Assembly: GCA_023131935.1 (NCBI GenBank) | Contig: JAGLYY010000147.1 | Span: 1-9,374 of the forward strand | Source: Spirochaetales bacterium | GTDB lineage: Bacteria; Spirochaetota; Spirochaetia; JAGLYY01 | Length of the DNA: 9,374 nt | Direction: 5' to 3' | Shown: piece by piece, positions 4,995-9,374 of the stretch | Layout of the letters: each line of letters starts with the position of its first letter | Numbering within the stretch: position 1 is the first letter of the stretch | Position numbers and translations under genes: made by a program | Notes under the pieces: model-generated | Told to the model about the DNA's origin: nothing | Seen by the model: only the letters and a program-made list of their open reading frames with translations | Databases searched by the model: none

Positions 4995-6332
4995 ATGGCA
5001 TCTCCGAGAGCCCTTCTCATTAACCCTCCGGTCTACGATTTCGCGCTTTTCGACCTTTTTTTAAAACCTTACGGCCTTCTCCGGATCGGAAGGTGGCTCG
5101 AGGATGGAGGCTATTCAGTCGATCTGGTTAATGCTCTGGATTACCGTGATCCTGAATCTGCGTCATTACCTGGGTTTCCACATAGACAGAAAAACGGTAC
5201 CGGGAAATTTTTCCGGCAGCGGCTGCGAAATCCTGTGCTGGCAAAGGTAACAGATCGAAGTTATGCCCGTTATGGAATACTGCCCGAGGTATTTAAAAAA
5301 AGGATTAAGCGGATAAACCCGGACATCGTCCTTGTTACTTCCGGTATGACCTACTGGTATCCCGGAGTGGTGGAGGCGGTAGAGGTTGTCCGGGAATCCC
5401 ATCCCGGGGTGCCTGTCATCGTTGGGGGAGTTTACAGCACCCTCCTGCCCAGCCATTGCTTGAAGGTTACCGGTGCCGATTATATTGTTTCCGGAGAGGC
5501 GGAACTCCATCTCCCCGCGATTCTAAAAAAGCACGGTCTTCCGGTGCCTCCAGGCACTCCAGGGAGGGACCTTCTGATGGTCCCGGAATTGCTTTCCGAT
5601 GCCGCGGTTATCCGGCTGAACGATGGATGTCCCCTGCGCTGCGATTACTGTGCTTCTCATATCATCTGCCCTGCCTTTAAAAAAGGGGACGCGGAGGAGG
5701 CTTTCCGGGTAGTACGGGAACTTCATGAAAAACTCGGTACGAGAAATTTCGCCTTTTACGATGATGCCCTCCTTGCTTCCGGGGACAGGGTGCTTATCCC
5801 CTTTTTGGAACAGTTGATCGATGCTGCCTTTGACATACGCTTTTTTGTTCCCAACGCCCTGCACTTATCTCTTTTACATGAAAAGACAGCCTTTCTTATG
5901 AAAGAGAGCGGATTTCAGGAGATCCGGCTGGGTTTTGAGAGTTCCGACGATGATTTTCACATTCAACATGACAGGAAGTACCGGCAGGATGATTTTCCCC
6001 GGGTCATAAAATTTCTAAAAAGAGCGGGGTTTGCTCCCAAAGAGATTGGGGTTTATATACTCGCGGGGCTCCCTGGACAAAGGATAGAGGAGGTGGAAGC
6101 TTCAGTTCGATATGCTTCATCTTTCGCGGTGAAGGTCTGTCTTGCCAGGTATTCTCCGGTACCCGGAACATCACTCTGGCAGCAGGCTGTCAATTCCTGC
6201 GATCTCCCCCTCGAAGAGGAGCCTTTATTCCATAACAACACCCTTTTCCCGTTAAACTGGTCCGGTTTCAGGAGAAAAGATCTCCATGAGTTGAAAGAGC
6301 TGGTTCGTAAGTTAAACTTAAAGATGGGATAA
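4995..6332 (+). CDS. B12-binding-type radical SAM protein
   Basis: A 445-residue cytoplasmic enzyme. An N-terminal cobalamin-binding-like Rossmann domain (about 5-185) has LLINPPVYD (7-15), LKPYGLLRIGRWLEDGGY (23-40) and GGVYSTLLPSHCL (144-156). The DxHxxG cobalamin ligand motif is not seen, as in many members of this group. The radical SAM barrel (about 202-400) has CPLRCDYC (Cys212, Cys216, Cys219) for the 4Fe-4S cluster, FAFYDDALL (252-260) and LGFES for SAM binding, and a late SPVPGTSLW typical of the group. Such enzymes do radical methylations and related chemistry; the substrate is unknown. An in-frame stop at 4968 and no other start before 4995 make this ATG the only choice, and there is no Shine-Dalgarno sequence before it. 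The phosphoesterase gene follows 9 nt after the stop, so the two are probably co-transcribed. Confidence 0.88.
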   Translation: MASPRALLINPPVYDFALFDLFLKPYGLLRIGRWLEDGGYSVDLVNALDYRDPESASLPGFPHRQKNGTGKFFRQRLRNPVLAKVTDRSYARYGILPEVFKKRIKRINPDIVLVTSGMTYWYPGVVEAVEVVRESHPGVPVIVGGVYSTLLPSHCLKVTGADYIVSGEAELHLPAILKKHGLPVPPGTPGRDLLMVPELLSDAAVIRLNDGCPLRCDYCASHIICPAFKKGDAEEAFRVVRELHEKLGTRNFAFYDDALLASGDRVLIPFLEQLIDAAFDIRFFVPNALHLSLLHEKTAFLMKESGFQEIRLGFESSDDDFHIQHDRKYRQDDFPRVIKFLKRAGFAPKEIGVYILAGLPGQRIEEVEASVRYASSFAVKVCLARYSPVPGTSLWQQAVNSCDLPLEEEPLFHNNTLFPLNWSGFRRKDLHELKELVRKLNLKMG

Positions 6333-6341
6333 GCAGGAGTA

Positions 6342-7184
6342 ATGGATCGTAAGATATATGTTGTTGGGGATATTCACGGTTGTTATCGTGAAATAGTCGC
6401 TCTTGAAAAACTCATTTCCAGAGAAGCGAAGGATCAGGGGGTACATCCTTTCATTCTCTCAGTCGGGGACCTTATTGACCGTGGACTTGAGAGCCGGCAG
6501 GTGGTGGAGCACTTTGCCCGGGGGATGAAGGAGGGGACACACGGAGTTGTTGCCGGCAATCACGAAGTGATGTTTCTGGAGGTTATCGGCGCGTTCCGTC
6601 CGGACCTGTTCGAGGCTGCTCTTGAACGGGGAAGTACTATCCCTCTCTGGTACACAAGCCTGCTTGATCAGTGGAAACGGAACCAGGACAGCTTTTTACG
6701 CAGAGGTATGAATTACGAAGCGGTAAAAGCGGGGGCTTACCGGAACTGGGCTTACCAGGGGGGGGAAGAGACCCTTGTCTCCTTCGGGAACAGGTCTTAT
6801 GCCGGTATCGATCATCTGCCGATTGATGCGGTGCGGCTGCTTATGGACCTCCCGATCTACTGGCAGAATGAAGCTATCGTCATAACTCATGCTCTTGCTG
6901 AACGGGAGGATCTTGCAATCCTGCGAAAGGCGGTGAAAGACAGTGGTCTGGTTGAAAATGGGGACCTTGCACGTGCGGTATTCAGTGCCATCTGGAACCG
7001 GCACGCTTCATTAACACCTCCCGATTCCCAACGTCTTCATATTTCAGGTCACACACCGGCGGAGAAGCCTGCCATGAGCAAGCCCCGGCGGCGTATCATG
7101 ATCGACACAGCCTGTGCTTTTGGTTATTACCTTACTGCCTGGTCTTCAGTTACCGGGAAATTCCTTTCTGTAAAAAAGAGCTGA
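6342..7184 (+). CDS. PPP-type metallophosphoesterase (ApaH/PrpA-like)
   Basis: A 280-residue enzyme of the calcineurin-like PPP superfamily, which removes phosphate from proteins or nucleotides using two metals. All signature motifs occur in order: GDIHG (Asp10, His12), GDLIDRG (Asp43), GNHE (Asn73, His74), a metal-ligand histidine in ITHA (His183), SGHTP (His237) and IDTACAFG (254-261). The region between GNHE and ITHA (about 80-180) is long and includes a Trp/Tyr-rich stretch, unlike compact ApaH, so diadenosine tetraphosphatase activity is not assured; a protein phosphatase of the PrpA/PrpE sort is equally possible. AGGAG (6335-6339) lies only 2 nt before the ATG, closer than ideal. It shares the promoter of the radical SAM gene. 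Its last 35 bases overlap the convergent gpsA gene, and no terminator is visible there. Confidence 0.88.
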   Translation: MDRKIYVVGDIHGCYREIVALEKLISREAKDQGVHPFILSVGDLIDRGLESRQVVEHFARGMKEGTHGVVAGNHEVMFLEVIGAFRPDLFEAALERGSTIPLWYTSLLDQWKRNQDSFLRRGMNYEAVKAGAYRNWAYQGGEETLVSFGNRSYAGIDHLPIDAVRLLMDLPIYWQNEAIVITHALAEREDLAILRKAVKDSGLVENGDLARAVFSAIWNRHASLTPPDSQRLHISGHTPAEKPAMSKPRRRIMIDTACAFGYYLTAWSSVTGKFLSVKKS

Positions 7185-8301
7185 GTTTCTCTGGTATTAT
7201 TCTGTCGCGAATCCTCAATTTGTGCCTTTCGATTCCCATGGCCCTTGCCGTCAGGTGGTCCAGCATGTCCGAAAGGGCATTTTCCGGGTCTGCCTCCCGA
7301 TTCAGGATCCGGTAAACCGTTGTAGATACCGGGAGCTTCAATTTATGGGTTTCCGCGATACCTATGACGTGGTAACAGGCGACTACCCCTTCAGGCAGGT
7401 ATCCGATCCGATTGATATTGGCAAGGATATCCGGCATTCCTTGAAAACCGGCAAGGATATCTTTCAGGATGATCTCTCTTCCGAACCGTCTGTTCCTGCC
7501 GTGGCGGCTCCGGCAGGTAACATCTAAATCCCCGATTCCGGCAATTGATGTAAAGGTCTCCGGATGGGTGGCTCCGAGGGCCCGCCCGATTATCTGTATC
7601 TCGATCAGCCCCGCCGCAAGCAGGAAAGACTCGGTGTTATCACCGAATCGATCCGATTTTTCAAGGAGGGCATCCAGTATCCCGAAAGCGATGGCGATAA
7701 CATTTTTAACAGCCGCCGCTACCTGCACTCCAACCACATCCATAGAGGAAAAAACGAGGAGATCCTGGGTGGTAAGAAGCTTTCGGAACAGGATAGAGTT
7801 TTTCCCGTTCAAGGAAGCGCTGATGAGCCCAGTGAGTTTTCCCCTGGCTACCTCTTCGGCATGACTGGGTCCTGAGATGTACACAAGGTTCTTTTGATAA
7901 GACCCTGGCAGGTGCTTTTCCAGAGTCCGGGTAATGAGTTCAGCTCCCGATCCGGTATCAATGAAGCCCTTGGTCAGGACCCCGATGAGGGTCCGTCCTT
8001 CCATGATGTCGGGGACGTGGATGAATTTTTTTAACGTGTCAAGGATATAAAGGGAGGGGGTCGCGATGATGAGGAAGTCCTGCCCTGCGGCTGCTTCGGT
8101 AATGTCCACGGTTGCCCGAACCGAACCGGGAAGCTGTACTCCCGGCAGGTACCGGTCATTCCGGTGGCGGCTGTTGATATCTTCTACAACATCCTCCATC
8201 ACATCCCACATGAGGACCCGATGGCCGTTATCCCCGAGGTGTTTCCCGATAGCGGTTCCCCAGGCCCCGGCGCTGATTATCCCAACCTTTTTCTCTTCCA
8301 C
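7150..8301 (-). CDS. gpsA: NAD(P)-dependent glycerol-3-phosphate dehydrogenase
   Basis: The cytoplasmic enzyme reduces dihydroxyacetone phosphate to sn-glycerol-3-phosphate, the backbone of membrane phospholipids. In 383 residues: the nucleotide-binding loop VGIISAGAWGTAIG (6-19, with Ser replacing the first Gly of the usual GxGxxG), TKG (Lys111), ISGPSHAEEV (142-151), AAAVKNVIAIA with catalytic Lys199, and IGDLDVTCRSRHGRNRRFG (256-274) with Asp258 and the Asn270/Arg271 substrate site. It is longer than the usual 330-340 residues because of a segment around DILANINRIGYLPEGV (291-306) and a C-terminal tail of about 35 residues; I recall similar sequence in spirochaete homologues. The start is a GTG 2 nt after the pepF stop (TAGATGTG), so translation is probably coupled. 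An ATG overlapping it is in another frame. The 3' end overlaps the convergent phosphoesterase gene by 35 bp. Confidence 0.94.
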   Translation of the reverse strand: MEEKKVGIISAGAWGTAIGKHLGDNGHRVLMWDVMEDVVEDINSRHRNDRYLPGVQLPGSVRATVDITEAAAGQDFLIIATPSLYILDTLKKFIHVPDIMEGRTLIGVLTKGFIDTGSGAELITRTLEKHLPGSYQKNLVYISGPSHAEEVARGKLTGLISASLNGKNSILFRKLLTTQDLLVFSSMDVVGVQVAAAVKNVIAIAFGILDALLEKSDRFGDNTESFLLAAGLIEIQIIGRALGATHPETFTSIAGIGDLDVTCRSRHGRNRRFGREIILKDILAGFQGMPDILANINRIGYLPEGVVACYHVIGIAETHKLKLPVSTTVYRILNREADPENALSDMLDHLTARAMGIERHKLRIRDRIIPEKLSSFLQKGISR

Positions 8302-8303
8302 AT

Positions 8304-9374
8304 CTATCTCTCTTTGAATTTTGCAACGAGGTTTTCAAATTCATCAACCCTTTCCCCAATCATATCGATCCCGGCCTGCCAGAAATCAGGCTTCTCGATA
8401 TCGAATCCCGCTCCACCGGTGATGGTGATAGCGCTTTCCCGTCCGGTCATCTTCAGGATGTTACGATACTGTTTGGCAAAGGAGGGGCCCTCCTTCCTGT
8501 AAAGGGCATAGAGGCCAAGGCCGAAGAGCAGGCCAAAGGCGTAGGGGAAATTATAAAAGGCCAGATTCTGACTGTAATAGTGTCCCTTTACCGCCCACAT
8601 ATAGGGATGCAGGAGTTCGGGATCCAGGGTATCGCCGTAGGTAGCTTTCTGGGCTTCGATCATCAATCCGCTGAACTCTTCCGGGGAAAGTTCTCCTTTT
8701 CGCCGGTTTTCGAAAACCTTTTCCTCGAATTTGAATCGGGAGAGAATATCTACAATCACCTGGGTAGTATCCTGAAGGAAGGCTTCGATGATGTTCATTT
8801 GTTCCTTCTCTTCGGTTTGAGATATGGCGCCATCAAACACGATACTTTCAGCAAAAATGGAAGCGGTTTCCGCAAGGGTCATGGGATAATCCCGGTGGAT
8901 GTGAATATCTTCCTTAAGGACATGATGGTGGTATCCATGTCCCAATTCATGGGCGACAGTGGTTACATCACTGAAAGAACCGCCAAAGTTGCAGAGGATC
9001 CTGCTTTCTCCCGTAAGGGGGAAGCTGATGCAGTAAGCCCCTCCGACCTTTCCATCCCTGGGCCGGGCGTCGATCCAGCGGTTTGTAAAGGCATTCCGGG
9101 CAAAATCCCCTAATTCCGGAGTAAAGCCGGTAAACAGTTTAACGATAAAGTCTTCGGCATCGTCGAAATTCCAGGTTTTCGTTGAAGCTCCAACCGGGGC
9201 AAAAAGATCATAAAAGGCAAGTTTGTTAAGCCCTAACGCTTTCGCTTTTGCTTTCAGATATCTGTGGAAGAGGGGCAGGGACCCATCCATCACCTGGATG
9301 AGGGATTCGAGGGTTTTTTTACTGATCCTGGATTGAATAATGGAACGATGGAGGCTGTTCTCGTAGTGCCGCCG
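8304..9374 (-). CDS. pepF: Oligoendopeptidase F, M3 family metallopeptidase (partial, 5' end beyond the window)
   Basis: A cytoplasmic zinc peptidase that cuts short oligopeptides. The window holds the C-terminal 356 residues; the family is about 600 long. The frame is open to the right edge: the codons at 9294-9374 read RRHYENSLHRSIIQSRISKK followed by TLESLIQ, which fits PepF, so the GTG at 9293 is internal and not the start. Numbering from the edge, the zinc motif is VAHELGHGYHHH (His142, Glu143, His146), with the third ligand Glu169 in MTLAETASIFAE. Upstream is KAKALGLNKLAFYDLFAPVG, and the end has FWQAGIDMIGERVDEF, both typical of PepF. Key residues are intact. It is the upstream member of a tight pair with gpsA, whose start lies 2 nt beyond its TAG; its promoter is outside the window. 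The two functions have no obvious metabolic link. Confidence 0.93.
   Translation of the reverse strand, partial: RRHYENSLHRSIIQSRISKKTLESLIQVMDGSLPLFHRYLKAKAKALGLNKLAFYDLFAPVGASTKTWNFDDAEDFIVKLFTGFTPELGDFARNAFTNRWIDARPRDGKVGGAYCISFPLTGESRILCNFGGSFSDVTTVAHELGHGYHHHVLKEDIHIHRDYPMTLAETASIFAESIVFDGAISQTEEKEQMNIIEAFLQDTTQVIVDILSRFKFEEKVFENRRKGELSPEEFSGLMIEAQKATYGDTLDPELLHPYMWAVKGHYYSQNLAFYNFPYAFGLLFGLGLYALYRKEGPSFAKQYRNILKMTGRESAITITGGAGFDIEKPDFWQAGIDMIGERVDEFENLVAKFKER

Noticed and set aside
8580..9113. 177-codon + strand ORF opposite pepF, and similar long antisense ORFs at 7469-7864 and 4465-4776
   Set aside because: They are shadows of clearly real genes (PepF, GpsA, CDF) in higher-GC DNA and show no family motifs.

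Overview
The window falls into two parts of different character. The left part (about 1-3860) is visibly AT-rich. It is a run of unrelated small accessory genes and gene remnants, all on the + strand. The right part (about 4040-9374) has higher GC and holds compact, intact housekeeping-type genes on both strands. My best guess for the host is a spirochaete, mainly from the form of GpsA: the 'GIGDLDVTCRS' segment, the 'GYLPEGV' insertion and a long C-terminal tail. This is recall of family sequences, not a search result.

Left part, in order: the first ~50 residues of an IS1182/DUF772-like transposase cut off by the following gene; an apparently intact GNAT-family acetyltransferase; a 215-residue lipoprotein of unknown function; a toxin-antitoxin remnant (C-terminal tail of a BrnT-like toxin followed 1 nt later by a 31-codon antitoxin stub); a fused MsrB-MsrA methionine sulfoxide reductase that reads as a lipoprotein when started at its well-placed GTG; a YcaQ/AlkX-family winged-helix DNA glycosylase gene broken by a probable 1-nt loss in an A tract and also lacking its C-terminal half; and a small single-domain cupin. 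A strong intrinsic terminator (3810-3863) closes the run at the compositional boundary. The mix of fragments, stress-type enzymes and IS debris suggests a region of repeated acquisition and decay. I found no integrase and no repeated attC-like site.

Right part: a cation diffusion facilitator (- strand) with an ND/DD metal-site signature that suggests manganese efflux. Divergent from it is a two-gene operon of a B12-binding-type radical SAM enzyme and a PPP-type metallophosphoesterase, apparently driven by a promoter so close to the ATG that the mRNA may be leaderless. Convergent with that operon, and overlapping its 3' end by 35 bp, is a tight - strand pair: oligoendopeptidase F (running off the right edge) and gpsA (glycerol-3-phosphate dehydrogenase), separated by 2 nt.

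I do not see a convincing new multi-gene defence or mobile system. The items most worth a second look are the uncharacterised radical SAM/phosphoesterase pair with its possible leaderless start, the toxin-antitoxin and YcaQ remnants, and the lipoprotein form of MsrBA.
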